DNA of 64,000 nucleotides, taken from NCBI GenBank assembly GCA_014529385.2, contig CM043962.1, positions 53,399,905-53,463,904 on the forward strand. The letters are read 5' to 3'. The notes under the pieces were generated by a model that saw only the letters and a program-made list of their open reading frames with translations, was not told the origin of the DNA and did no database searches. The position numbers were made by a program, and so were the translations under genes. The DNA comes from Adiantum capillus-veneris. Lineage: Eukaryota; Streptophyta; Polypodiopsida; Polypodiales; Pteridaceae. Below, one piece after another: positions 23,514 through 34,748 of the stretch (position 1 is its first letter; every line of letters begins with the position of its first letter).

Positions 23514-24400
23514 AAGTTAATAATCGTGATTATTAACTTTTTGCTCTAAATTGGCCAAGATTCGTACCATTGACTCATTGCATGTGTACAAACAACTTTT
23601 GTAAAAGCCCAAAAGATTTGGATCACTAAACTAACAAAAAATTGGGTAAAAACTAAAGTTTGTATTGACTTTTTGAATCTTGAGTGTGAATTCAAGAAAA
23701 ATTTATCCAAAGTTGTTGAAAATTGATTCATAGGCTTATATTGATGTGATAAACATGTGGATATGGTCAGTTGACCAAAAACTTGCAAAATTTTGGCAAT
23801 TGTAAATAATCGCGATTATTTACATCTACCCTGTTTTTGAACTTTTTTGACCAAGTTGGCATACCACTAGCTTTACCATGTTGTAATAAGCGCACAAACC
23901 CAAATTGGTAAGATTTGAATCATTGGATTGAAAATTGTGACTAAATTTGCAAAGCTAGTTTGCGGATAGATAGTTGATGACCATTTGACCAAAATTTTCA
24001 AAACCTAATGAAATTGGCTAGTGACCTTAACATAAGGTGCTTAACAGATCTATGTCACAGTTGGGACAAAAATTTGCAAAACATTATCAGAAGTAAATAA
24101 TTACAATTATTTACATCTACTTCAAAACTTGGTGATTTTGCAAATTTGAGTATATCACAAGGTCAAGCACATCAAGTAGACCCCACAAATCAATTTTGGT
24201 GAAATTTGGACCACAAAAGTGAGACTTAAGCCAGATTCTCGAAATCAGAGTCTGCGAACACGGAACAGTGGGTAAACTTGATCAAATTTTGTCCAACCTT
24301 GTTGAAACTTGTCCAAGGGCTTTAACATGTTGTATACTTGCCAAAACAATCCAAAAAGTGCCAGAAATTAGCAAAAGTAAATAATCACAACTATTTACTT
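23514..24400 (+). repeat. Four ~285-bp tandem leader units, each with an AT palindrome
   Basis: Palindromes start near 23514, 23801, 24091 and 24374, a spacing of 283-290 bases. The second, TGTAAATAATCGCGATTATTTACA at 23801-23824, is a perfect 24-base palindrome. Flanking phrases recur in each unit (for example CACAAATCAATTTTGGTGA against its counterpart near 23895). It lies between the primer site and the Gag remnants, where packaging and dimerisation signals sit in retroelements. Confidence 0.8.
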
Positions 24401-24904
24401 CTGCTATCCAGAGACTTCAATTTTGACTTTTGGGCTTATACAGTGTTAGGCCAACATAATATAAGGCCATAGGAAAAAACTTGGGTTCAATCGGATCAAA
24501 ATTGATACAGATACACTCAGTTTATAGGTTTGCAAATTAGACCTCTGATTTTGCTAAGCTGAATCTGAAAGTCACAATTTTGACTTCCATAGCACGAATT
24601 GAAGTGATATGCAGAGACCAATCACGGGAGTTCTTAAGAGCTCTACTGTCCTTATAGAAAAATAGCTAATTTGATTAATTTTGTATAGGAATCAGGTTGC
24701 AGATGAGGAATCAGTGGCTTGACAAAAAGTTGCAATTGAATCGAGTGGAAATCGACGACAAGTCAATCCAAGGTGAGTACTCAATCCAGGGATTCATAAC
24801 TCTATATGAACCTTAGATCCAGTCGTGTAATAGGAAATTAAGGCCTATTCGGAGAAAACACCAATAGAGTACCCGCTGAAGAAAGCGTAAATCAAGGAAA
24901 CTCC

Positions 24905-27032
24905 TTGCACACAATTCCTAAAGAAGTCTCGGAAACTTTTTCAGATTCAACACCCGAAATGTCTTCTTACTCGACTCACTCGAAAATCGGAACGACAATG
25001 CGCTACAAGAATATACTCTCTTTTTATAAGACTAATCCTCATGGAGCCCAGATTTACTTGGATCCTAACGAAGAGTATGCTATTTGCATTGATGACCATG
25101 GTATTGAGTTCGAAGAAGAGGTTAGGGAAAACAAACAAGGAAAATATACATGGATCGAAATGGAACTCAATATGTACAAGTCGAAAATCCTGATGTGGTA
25201 GACAAATGGGGATAAGAAGTAAACACTATAATCCCAGATATGCCAGCAAAAGAAGGACCACCAACTTTGGAATTCGAGGGATACTATCAAGTAGACTTGA
25301 AGCCTTTGAAACGGCTTAGTACAGATAATCGTAGGATCGGAGTCTATTGTTGGAAAGATAGAAACATAAAAGATCTTTTGTGGAGTTCTCATGCTAGACC
25401 GGGACAATTAACGGCCATGAATATCATCTATATCTTCAAGATCAAAGATAAGGGATCTGCAAATCTACCAACTTACTTGTTTAGGGATTGTTATAACAAC
25501 AATTTTTTTATGATGACTCCTAAGGAGGTAGAACAAACCAAATACCAAGGGTATTCCATATGGATTGGATATTGCGTCAGGGACCAAAAACCACTCCAAG
25601 AGACAACCATCGTGAGAGTAATGTGAAGAAACCATAAACCACCTCATCATGTAGAAAACCAGGCGACACTAAGTCCAGTCCAGGGCTATATGAGTCACTA
25701 TTTTCGACAGACTGGTTTGAAGGACACGGAACATGACTAACTCCCAGAAGACCTGGAGTTGAACCGAATAGACGTGTGAGACCAGATGATTTCAAAAATG
25801 GGTCAGAAAATACAGTGGATCAGGGGATCCATATGACCACTTAGCAAGCTTTAAGCAAGTGCTAAGAGCAGAGCGTATATTCAATTTCCATACTCAATTT
25901 GAGGAGTTTTGAATGACATTAGAAGGAAAAGCTTTAACATGGTTCCCAAACATTCCACCAAGGTCAATCATGGACTTAAATACATTAGCTCAAGGATTTG
26001 TAGCTGCTTGTTATAAATGGGGATTAAACATAATACGGTAGCTCAAATCTACAGCTTTTAAATAGAAACATGGTGAGTCTGTTAGGGATTGTGCAACTCA
26101 AATGAAACAATACATTGCCAGATGCCCAGAGATGGAGATACCTGCAAAAGAGCGACTTGTATCATTGTTTCTGGAGGGACTGATAAACAAGGAACTTCAT
26201 GCTATACTCTATAGTAAAAAGATACAACCGTAGAGGGCAGTGGAAGGCCGCTATGGACTTGGAGTTGAGAGTTTTACACTCTGTCAACGTCACTCAACTC
26301 ACTCCCAATAAAATTAATGCTGAATGGCACCAACAATCCCTGCCATACCCTCTCATCAAGGTAGAGCTCTTACAGGTGAAAGAAAGGCTATACAACGACA
26401 TGTAAGAAGATGGCGCAGATAAAGACCACCCGAAGTGGAGGCTAAGCTGGTTGAACAAGAATCCAAGATACATGATTCTGTTCACAAGAGCACCTACGAT
26501 CCTATAGAAAGATCCGACGTTCTGTCCTGTACCTCGAGTAAGGACATGGCAAGCACATGAAGCACTGCAGAAGAAGAGGCCAACATGGCTCAATTTTCCC
26601 AGGCTACCAGCTCCAGAGAGAGGCCAAGCAAAAGAAGAATACATGGTAAAAACCCTAACGGGCGCCATGACATTCTTCAAGAGTTTTCCAGATATCTCCT
26701 GTGCAATTCTATATAAGATCTGTAGGATGCTACTCACATGCATACAGGTTTTCAATGAGCTTGAGCAGACAGGAGTCCTCTGGCTCTCATTCTTGGAAGG
26801 GAACAAAGGCCTATGGTATGATCTAAGTGGGCAACCCTTAGAAGAAATTCTTTATGGATTTTATGCCCGATGCATGTTCCTGACCTCATATAATATGCTC
26901 GCTTTTGAGGAGGCATTCTACACTGGCTTCTTCACCTGGCGAACGAAGATATGTGCACCGGTGATAAGCAACCTCACATCAAGATTTGTAGGATACTCGA
27001 CGGTGGAACTGAAAAACCGAGTCACCATGTAA
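24905..27032 (+). pseudogene. Gag gene remnants of the gag-only element
   Basis: Open pieces lie at 24905-25201, 25240-25626 and 26643-27032 in three different frames. Between them (about 25880-26220) the plus strand encodes a recognisable retrotransposon Gag core: TLEGKALTWF, then SLFLEGL after an ESVRDCATQMKQYI-like stretch, interrupted by stops. The first two pieces are acidic and unlike anything I recognise; the last (WLSFLEGNKGLWYDLSG) is also unassigned. Fewer than 160 bases separate the last stop from the 3' LTR, which leaves no room for pol. Confidence 0.65.
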
Positions 27033-27171
27033 TTTTTGCAAGTGCCAGAAAAAGAACGCAAAATTCGATACCAAAAAGCACTGGAAGCACTGAAAGACCG
27101 TCTCGCCCATCGCTAACCCGAAGACTACTTTAGTCCATAAAGATGCGGCAAGGGACGACACAGGCAAGGAG

Positions 27172-27182
27172 GGGGGGGGGGA
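27172..27182 (+). other. Polypurine tract of the gag-only element
   Basis: GGGGGGGGGGA immediately precedes the 3' LTR start TGTTAGCAGC. This is where plus-strand DNA synthesis would be primed. Confidence 0.85.
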
Positions 27183-28074
27183 TGTTAGCAGCAAGCTAAC
27201 GCGGACACCATTTTTCGGAGTTCTCCTTGTAAAACAGTTATTGTTTTGATAAATCAAGAATATTGTAACTCCTATTTTCTTGGTAAACTTTGTAATTAAT
27301 GAGCCGGGGCTACAAGCTTCTAGATTGTATCAATCAATCAACTTCCAGCTGTGGTAGAACTCTAGATTATTACTTTTGACCACCCAAAAACCTTGGTTAA
27401 GGTATAAAAGCCAATTTTTGTAAGTTTTTGGATAAGAAATACACAGCGTGAGCTAACGGCGCTCACTTCTCTCCTTCTCACGCTTCCTACTCCCTCTCCG
27501 GTTGTCACATTGCGAATGTGTTTGTTGCATTGCAACCGCAAGTAAGAGCTCTACGCATTGACGTAAGCCATTCACAGTAATTCGTAGCTTTTGGCATCAT
27601 CGACCCGCGGCCTAATTTCATAATTACTAGGAATTTACACTTTTAAAACAAAAACTAAGCATAGGCGGGGTATTGGGCCATCATTGCTAAGCATTTAGAT
27701 GCATTCAGGGTCGAAAACGACTAGGTCAAAAATCCACTGCTGTTAATAATTGAGATTTTGGAACTTGACCTAAAGTGGGATGTGAGACCATAGGCATGTG
27801 TGCTTAGGTCTTGTAAGCTTGTCCTAGACGTTTCGTTACATTTGGATGTCATTTGATGCTGTAACGGATGTGATTTGCTTGCCGATGAGCGATTGGCTTT
27901 TGGTGATTTCAGTCACTTGAGTGTAGCCTAAGTTAGATGTGAGTTGTTAGTTGTTTTCCAAGAGAATGACAACCTCTTGGAACCTCTATGCACTAGTCGA
28001 GTCAGCTCCTATGGTTTGACAAATTAATCGTGGTTCTCTCTAATAGGATGGTGAGGTTAGACATGCGTCCCACA
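27183..28074 (+). repeat. 3' LTR of the gag-only element (892 bp)
   Basis: Starts TGTTAGCAGC, TATA box at 27401-27410, ends GCGTCCCACA. The target duplication AAACT follows at 28075-28079. Confidence 0.9.
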
Positions 28075-28079
28075 AAACT

Positions 28080-28260
28080 CCTACTAGACCTGACACATTC
28101 TCCATAGCGTACCTAGAAGTAGGTGCTACTGGAATAGGTTGTACATACCTATCCCCATCATATTCCATGCTATAGTAACACTCTTCTCTCGTATGATTTG
28201 TCCATTTTCTCTCAATTTTTCACCACTTAGGTTCCTCCGGATCAAACCTTACAAGAGGAG
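28080..28260 (-). pseudogene. Element Z gag fragment, upstream of the gag-only insertion
   Basis: A minus-strand frame here (including MEYDGDRYVQPIPVAP) continues without a break into the frame left of 21903 once the inserted element and one AAACT copy are removed. This confirms the insertion point lies inside Z's Gag linker. Confidence 0.6.
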
Positions 28261-29471
28261 TTAAGATTTTGGAGATGATTTCAAGCACAAACAGGAAATA
28301 TAAACAATAATCCACTTATTTGTAATGCTAAACTCACAATAGTTTTTTGAGCAGAGAGATCTCCATAGGGCAAGATAGATCAAGGTACACTACTAAAAAC
28401 CCAAAGTGAGACAATATTTTTGAGATGATTTCAAGCACAAAAAAGAAATATAAACAATATTCCACCTATTTGTAATGCTAAACTCACAATCGTTTTTTGA
28501 GTAGAGAGATATCCTTGAGCATGGGCTTGGTAAAACATGTCCCTTTCTTGGCTATAAAAGCTGGAACTATTACATGGTCACACCACAGACACTTTATCTC
28601 TCTCCTTGGGCCTTATTGCCCTTTGATATTTCCACCAAGGTTGATGATTGTTGGAAATAGTGGTAGTGCTTTGATAGAAGAGTCACCAAGGTTGATAGTC
28701 ATGCACAATGTACTGAGGACAACTTTGTGCTCGCACATGCCCTCTCCCTTTCATCTACATGTGTGTGTTTAGTGAGCATTGTTACAACCTCTCTCCTTCT
28801 TGGATGCTCTCTTTTCCCATGTTGATTCCTAGCTGACAATGCTGGAAAAAAAGGTTTATTGTACTCCCATCTACAAATTTTGAGATTTACCTTTAAGGTT
28901 TAGATTTGAACGTGTGAAAACCTACTAGTTTTAGAAAAATTTAGTGTGAAACCCTTGATATAATGATATATAGTTGATTTACCTCTCACAAGTTTGGAGT
29001 CTATAAAGCTATCTGCCATAACCTCAACCCATTTTCCTCGCGTAAAGATTGATCCTACACAAGGCTTGGCTAGTGTGTACACCTCTCAAAGCCCCGGTGT
29101 TCCATTATCATTGGAGCTCTCTCTAGTACTTTCTAATGACATCCTTGCCAATAGAGTTAAGCAGAACCGCAACTCATGAGAGCACATGCTTGCTATAGGC
29201 CAAAATTAATAAGGTATTGAGGCTCTAGTGCAACCTACCACTCGTTATCAATCATGATTCATGAGTGACAATATTAGCATGCATCAACAGTCACTCCTTG
29301 CAAACGGCATCCTTGCAGTTTGGCACAATTTTGAGCACATAGACCTGAGCAATACAAAACCTCACCTGATCTCTTTTCATCACAGAGAAAGCAAGTGTGT
29401 GGGTGAATAAAATGTATTTTTTTTATTGATCTCAACACTCACACTTCATACCCCAAAGCATTTCCACAAAT

Positions 29472-29527
<56 letters not shown>

Positions 29528-29639
29528 AGTATATGTGTGTGCGTGTCAATTTCAACATTCATCCACTCTATCAAGAGAAGCATGTGTGTGTGTATGTGTG
29601 TGTGTTAGAGACATCTCATCTAGTCCCAGTAGAAATAGA
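28261..29639. other. Gene-free stretch with a direct duplication and CT microsatellite
   Basis: A segment of about 90 bases (28267-28357, containing GAGATGATTTCAAGCACAAA) recurs at 28420-28510, an offset of about 153 bases. A CT run occupies 29475-29522. I see no gene, LTR end or other structure. Confidence 0.6.
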
Positions 29640-30330
29640 TCTAAATTTGTTGCCTTTGTGTGTGGGCTTGCAAGATGACATGGCTTATAGCCTGCGATGC
29701 TTCTTGTAGAAGAAGCAAAGATACAAGTCTAGGGTAGAAAATCAAGAAGCGGATGCTCTAGCCAAAGAAAGATTACAAGATTTTCCCATAGGAGCAATCA
29801 AACTGAAACTATCCCTCTTTCAAGGTAGCGATTATATGCTTGATATTATTAGCTTCTTAGATACAAGATAATGTCCTGAAGAGTGCACCAAGGGCCAAAA
29901 ACAATGGCTTGTACAAAAGGAAACAAGATACCACCTTGTAAACAACAACTTATATTGCAAGGGCAAAGACCAGATTCTAAGGCAAGTGTCAATCTCCAGT
30001 GAAATCATGGAGGTAATCTCAAGTTGCCATGATGGTGTCTGCGGTGGCCATTTTGCTCTAGATATTACCAGTAGAGGAAGATTCTACAGGCAAGATTCTT
30101 GTGGCCTAGTCTAAATAGGGATGTTCATCATTGGTGTAAAACATGCAAAGCTTTTCAAGTGTCCAGTGATCGAACACTAACCTATGAGCCGCAGACTCCT
30201 ATCATCTCATATGGCCCGTTTGAGAAGTGGGGAATATATGCAATTGGTCCTTTACCAAGGTCCCAATCAGGTAAACTATACATTCTAGTTTGTGTAGACT
30301 ACATGAACCGATGGGCACAAGGAGAAGCCA
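29640..30330 (+). pseudogene. Element X (Ty3/gypsy) RNase H end and integrase start
   Basis: Plus-strand fragments read the end of an RNase H (NQEADALAKERLQDFP), then an integrase zinc-binding region (CHDGVCGGHF ... WCKTCKAFQ) and the integrase core start (KWGIYAIGPLPRSQSGKLY). There is one frame change near 30075 and several stops. The frame resumes after the 20-kb chromovirus at 50374, with AGCCA duplicated. The domain order RNase H then integrase and the sequence style suggest the Tat/Athila side of plant gypsy elements. Confidence 0.8.
30326..30330. other. Target-site duplication AGCCA (left) of the chromovirus
   Basis: The same pentamer follows the right LTR at 50369-50373, and X's integrase frame reads through when one copy is removed. 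Confidence 0.92.
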
Positions 30331-30483
30331 TGTTAAGACACCGAAAAGGCCGGACTAGACAAGGGCAGGGCTGGGCTAGGTGGTGTGGAAAGGGAGTCCA
30401 ACTTGGGAAAAGGGTCAGGGGCTTTGCTATATAATGGGTGGTTGGGAGGTGGACTCTTAGGCTCTAGCTTCCCTTGTCTTACA
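30331..30483 (+). repeat. 5' LTR of the chromovirus (153 bp)
   Basis: TGTTAAGACACC to TTGTCTTACA, with a TATA-like CTATATAATG at 30427-30436. It pairs with 50216-50368. The LTR is unusually short for the lineage. Confidence 0.92.
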
Positions 30484-30484
30484 C

Positions 30485-30496
30485 TAGTATCAGAGC
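30485..30496 (+). other. Primer-binding site of the chromovirus (initiator Met tRNA)
   Basis: TAGTATCAGAGC, one base from the standard TGGTATCAGAGC, one base after the LTR end. Confidence 0.85.
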
Positions 30497-30628
30497 TAAG
30501 TGTCTATTTTGGGAAAGGGCAAGGCGTGGTGCTTTCTAGCCACACAAAGCCTTGCATGTCGTGGTCGAAGACTGTGGGGATCACCCCTTGCTAAGAAGAT
30601 CGACAAGGAAGAAGCACCGTGGGCAAGC

Positions 30629-30770
30629 TGTTGAGAGAGAAGGAGAGAACACAGAAGTAGAACCCCAAAGTGTGTAGAATACACACATGAGATGATGTAT
30701 ATATAGAGGGGACCTGGGTGCCATATATAGAGAAGCCATATATTGAGTAGCTTCACATATAAGCTCAACA
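30629..30770 (-). repeat. 3' LTR of the TRIM-like element
   Basis: 142 bases with palindromic ends (TGTTGAG / CTCAACA). Matches 32890-33031. Confidence 0.93.
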
Positions 30771-31469
30771 CCCCCCGCTCAATTAAGGGTCCCTAACTGT
30801 GGATGAAAAAACCCTTGGGGGATCAAGGGAAAAACCCACAGCTCTATATACATCCACCGTTATATTATAAAAATCATTGAATATACAAATGTTTACGAGG
30901 AGCTACATCACTCCTTTTACAATGAATGTTTTATGAGGAGTTACATTACTCCTATCAAATACAATAATGAATACAAAGGTTCAATAAAGAGGTGTAAAAG
31001 CTATCGATTAGCTTGTAATCAAAAGTGTCTCCGTGAATTTGCTGTGTAGCTTGTCATCAATATCGCATCACCAAACATGTCTTCATGTTGTCATCAATAT
31101 GGCATCACCAAACATATCTTCATAAATCTTTTATTGTCACCAAGTTTGTCTTCATAAAATCAATTCTTTGATCAATCCTACATAGATCATAGACTCCAAA
31201 AAAAAACATGTCATGAAAATTATTAGCATCGTTAATGAAATAATTACGTTCACAATGCCATAAGAGATGGTTCGCAACGCCACTCTTTTGACGACATATA
31301 TACGCACGACAACATATGGTACATAAAGTATAAACGTAAAAGTACAAAATGTGTGATTACGTGATACAAATGATATGTGTATATACTACATAAAACAACA
31401 TTTATCAATGTAGTGATCAATGAATACCATCAAAGTATTAACAAAATATCATCATTATGTCAATAAAAA

Positions 31470-31880
31470 TGAATAAATGATCATGGTATCAACGAAAAGC
31501 ATCATGATATCACCGAGAATTATCATTGTATCAACGAAACAACATCATGGCATCACCGAGAATAACCATGGTATCAACGAAATATCATCATGGCATCACC
31601 GAGAATAACCATGGTATCAACGAAACAACATCATGGTATCACCGAGAATAACCATGGTATCAACAAAACATCATCATGGTATCAATAAAAATCACCATAG
31701 AATCAACGAAATATCATCATGGAATCACCGAGAATAACCATGGTATCAATGAAATATCATCATGGCACCACCGAGAATAACCATGGTATCAATGATAGTA
31801 TTAACGAAAATCACCATGACCAAAGTATTAACAAAACATTATCATGGTACCATCAAAATCACTATGGTATCAATGAGAAA
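31470..31880. repeat. 43-bp minisatellite in the TRIM-like element
   Basis: The unit is made of two half-units, CATGGCATCACCGAGAATAA and CATGGTATCAACGAAATATC, alternating about nine times with decay at both ends. Confidence 0.85.
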
Positions 31881-32149
31881 TTATCAATAAAACGACGTAA
31901 ACTATATCTCTAAAAGAATAATTATACGAGAATCAATGAACGAGTATATCATATAACAAAAGATCATGTACCAACAGTAGCTCGATAGAATTTGGACGAT
32001 CATCAACGGCTCGACTGAATCGGAACGATGTGTAACTGGCTTCTGCAGCAAAGTTACGTCAGTAACAAATATATGATTGATGAAGAAAAATATAATTGAG
32101 AAGTTTTCAATTATGAGAAAAATGAAAAGCAAAAAGTAAAATTTTGATT

Positions 32150-32860
32150 TTCAAACATATTCGCAGTCTGAGACGATAACCCAAAATTGGTGCAGAATTT
32201 AGAGAAACTTTCTTCTGCAAAGTTATAGACCACATCGATTCCTATCCCCATCGCGGGTAGTTCCTTCTGCAAAGTTGTAGACCACATCGATTCCGGTCTC
32301 TCACGCGGGTAGTTTCTGCAAAATCGTTTTCAATAAGCAGAAAAATAAAAAACAAAAAACGGAAATTGCTTTTTAGGTATGTACGCAGTCCGCGAACGAT
32401 AACTCAAAATCGGTGCAGAATTTGAAAACACTTTCTTCTGCAAAGTTGTAGACCACATCGATTCCGGTCTTTTCAATGGGTAGTTTCTGCAAAATCGTTT
32501 TCAATAAGCACAAAAATAAAAAACAAAAAGCGAAAATTGCTTTTCAGGTATGTACGCAGTCCGCGAACGATAACTCAAAATCGGTGCAGAATTTGAAAAC
32601 ACTTTTTTCTGCAAAGTTGTAGACCACATTGATTCCGGTCTCGCTCGCGTGTAGTTTTTGCAAAATCGTTTCCAATTAGCAGAAAAATCAAAAACAAAAC
32701 GCGGAAGCTGTTTTTCAGGTATCTACGCAGTCCGCGAACGATAACTCAAAATCGGTGCAGAATTTGAAGAAACTTCTTTCTGCAAAGTTGTAGACCACAT
32801 CGATTCCGTTCCCTCAGGCGGGTAGTTTCTGCAAAATCGATTTTGATCAAGAGAAAAATG
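32150..32860. repeat. ~171-bp tandem repeat in the TRIM-like element
   Basis: The block TACGCAGTCCGCGAACGATA recurs near 32380, 32551 and 32723, with an older variant near 32160. Each unit also carries CTGCAAAGTTGTAGACCACA. The array ends close to the primer site. Confidence 0.85.
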
Positions 32861-32877
32861 GAAAACAAAAACGTACT

Positions 32878-32890
32878 GCTCTGATACCAT
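32878..32890 (-). other. Primer-binding site of the TRIM-like element
   Basis: On the minus strand TGGTATCAGAGC, a perfect initiator-Met-type site, overlaps or abuts the LTR end. Confidence 0.9.
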
Positions 32891-33031
32891 GTTGAGAGAG
32901 AAGGAGAGAACACAGAAGTAGAACCCCAAAGTGTGTAGAATACACACATGAGATGATGTATATATAGAGGGGACCTGGGTGCCATATATAGAGAAGCCAT
33001 ATATTGAGTAGCTTCACATATAAGCTCAACA
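32890..33031 (-). repeat. 5' LTR of the TRIM-like element
   Basis: Apparently identical to 30629-30770. CAAGC duplication follows at 33032. Confidence 0.93.
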
Positions 33032-33036
33032 CAAGC

Positions 33037-33665
33037 GGGCTTGGCAAGGAGAGCCGTCAGGTGCAAGAGCACCAAACCAACGGCACGCGGGCTCAACAGA
33101 GGCGCAAGGGCCTGCCGGTCAATTATTAACACAAGACCGCAACCCACCTTGCAAGGCATCATTTGCCCCCGGCTTCCCAAGCCTCTACGTGCTACCTACT
33201 CATGGTGATGGCCGTTTGAACTTGAATTTCACACTTAAGCGCCTAAGGCCAAGTACCTTAGGACTTCAAATTAAAGCTTAGGAGTGATACACACCCCCGC
33301 AAGGGATACACCCCCGCAACGAGCAACAAACCCGAGCACATCCGAGTGGAATGAAGACCTGGCCGGCAAGTACATGGCTTTCACAAATTCCTTGTGTGTT
33401 ATCTGAAGAAATTTAGCATGCCGATAAAAGCATCATAAGAAAATTCATTGGCGACAGTAGTTCTCCGGTCAAAAGCAATACCACTCACACTTGATTCGGT
33501 TGCAACGTGTTCAAGACAAGTACCTGCACAATAGAAATTTTGGATCTTTTTTTATTTGGACAATCGACGTAAGTAGCAAGGCTAATTGATCGTAATAGCC
33601 TTGGTGGTGCATCCTACATCTACATGTATTTTTTCTTGCTATTCCTTCCACTATAATGTGTCGCC
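33037..33665 (+). other. Chromovirus leader (non-coding)
   Basis: This is sequence between the TRIM insertion and the first Gag codon at 33666. It resumes the chromovirus leader interrupted at 30624. I see no further structure. Confidence 0.6.
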
Positions 33666-34495
33666 ATGGATTCGGTTATCAATATGACATTCGATTTTGA
33701 GCAAAGTACGCATGATCTTGCCAATGATGACCCGTGGCCAGATCCTCTCAAGGAGAGTACCCGCGATGCTACGGCAGGTGAAGATACTTACAAATTGCTC
33801 GATATTCAAGAATTTCGTGCACTTCAAACACTCATGATAGTCATGGATGAAAATTTTAAACTTTAAATGAAAATGTTACTAAACTATCCACATTAGTAAT
33901 TCACTTAATGCAACAACATTCCAAGAGTCCTGCTGCCGCGCACATCCATGAGCACGTTGCTACACAAGGTCAAGGCATGTCTAATCTAGGGCAAGGCCCA
34001 AATGCTAATATGTTGGATACTCTCACTGCAAAAGATGTGGATGAATTGTTAAAAAACACCAAACCACCGATTTTTAAGGGAGAAGACCAAGACCGCAATA
34101 AGGATGCAGTGAATATCTTTCTCAGCAAGTGGGATGGAATTCACGCCTTACGGCGTACTCCGGACGCAGTCAGAGCTCTGCAAATGAGCTTAACTCTAGA
34201 AGGCAAGGCCTACAAATGGTGGATGTCTCTCAAGGAGAAGAACATCATACCATAGAGTTGGGCAGCTTTTGAAGCAATGTTTAGCAAGGAATGTTTTCCT
34301 ACAAAAGAGGCCAATCAAAATTGGACGGCTTGGGACACATGTTCCATGCGCCAATACCCATCACTACTTGAATATATCTCTAACTGTCGGGACGTTATCC
34401 TCAAGTTGGAAGGCTTAGATACCTTTCAACAAGTACAGCGGTTCATACAAGGTCTGACACCCGAGCTTGAGAAGTATGTCAAGACCTAAGACCCT
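33666..34495 (+). pseudogene. Chromovirus Gag pseudogene
   Basis: The pieces at 33666-33866, 33908-34255 and 34277-34489 read a Gag capsid: PPIFKGEDQDRN, then ALQMSLTLEGKAYKWWMSL, then QVQRFIQGLTPELEKYV. In-frame stops separate them (near 33865, 34254 and 34488). A degenerate zinc knuckle follows near 34725-34770 (CFQCLGRVHGKKDF), where the last cysteine is replaced by Phe. Confidence 0.85.
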
Positions 34496-34748
34496 AAAAC
34501 ACTTGAGGAAGCCATAGTGAAAGAACATATTCATGATGATCCTGATGAAAAGAAAACACATAATAGTCACGTGCCTGCTAATATACATGGTAATACACAC
34601 ACTCAGTATGGTCACAGTAAAAGAAAATTTCTAGTTGCTAATTCAGAATCATCTAAAGAACCCAAGGGGTCCACGGGTCCTCTCTCTCCTTAGAACTTTG
34701 ATAAAGCCAAGAAAGAAAAATTATGTTTTCAATGTTTAGGAAGAGTTC

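Larger units (their letters stand above)
21903..28074 (+). mobile_element. Gag-only (non-autonomous) gypsy-like LTR element
   Basis: It is bounded by LTRs 21903-22821 and 27183-28074 and the duplicated AAACT. It has a tRNA-Asp-type primer site and a G-rich polypurine tract. The 4.36-kb interior holds a long tandem-repeat leader and remnants of a Gag gene, but no protease, RT, RNase H or integrase motif in any frame. This is the structure described for plant TR-GAG elements, which depend on enzymes from an autonomous partner. Element Y is a truncated relative. The Gag frames are broken, so this copy is decayed. Confidence 0.82.
30629..33031 (-). mobile_element. Young TRIM-like non-coding LTR element, minus strand
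   Basis: Two 142-base terminal repeats (30629-30770 and 32890-33031) look identical by eye and are flanked by the duplicated pentamer CAAGC (30624-30628 and 33032-33036). On the minus strand the primer site TGGTATCAGAGC lies at the 5' LTR edge, and a G-rich purine tract (30771-30781) precedes the 3' LTR. The 2.1-kb interior has no credible reading frame and is dominated by two tandem arrays. It is larger than a classical TRIM but far smaller than a LARD. Identical LTRs mean recent transposition with borrowed enzymes. Confidence 0.9.

Noticed and set aside
31470-31880. Regularly spaced repeats that might suggest a CRISPR array
   Set aside because: Units are tandem without unique spacers, in a plant retroelement with no cas genes.
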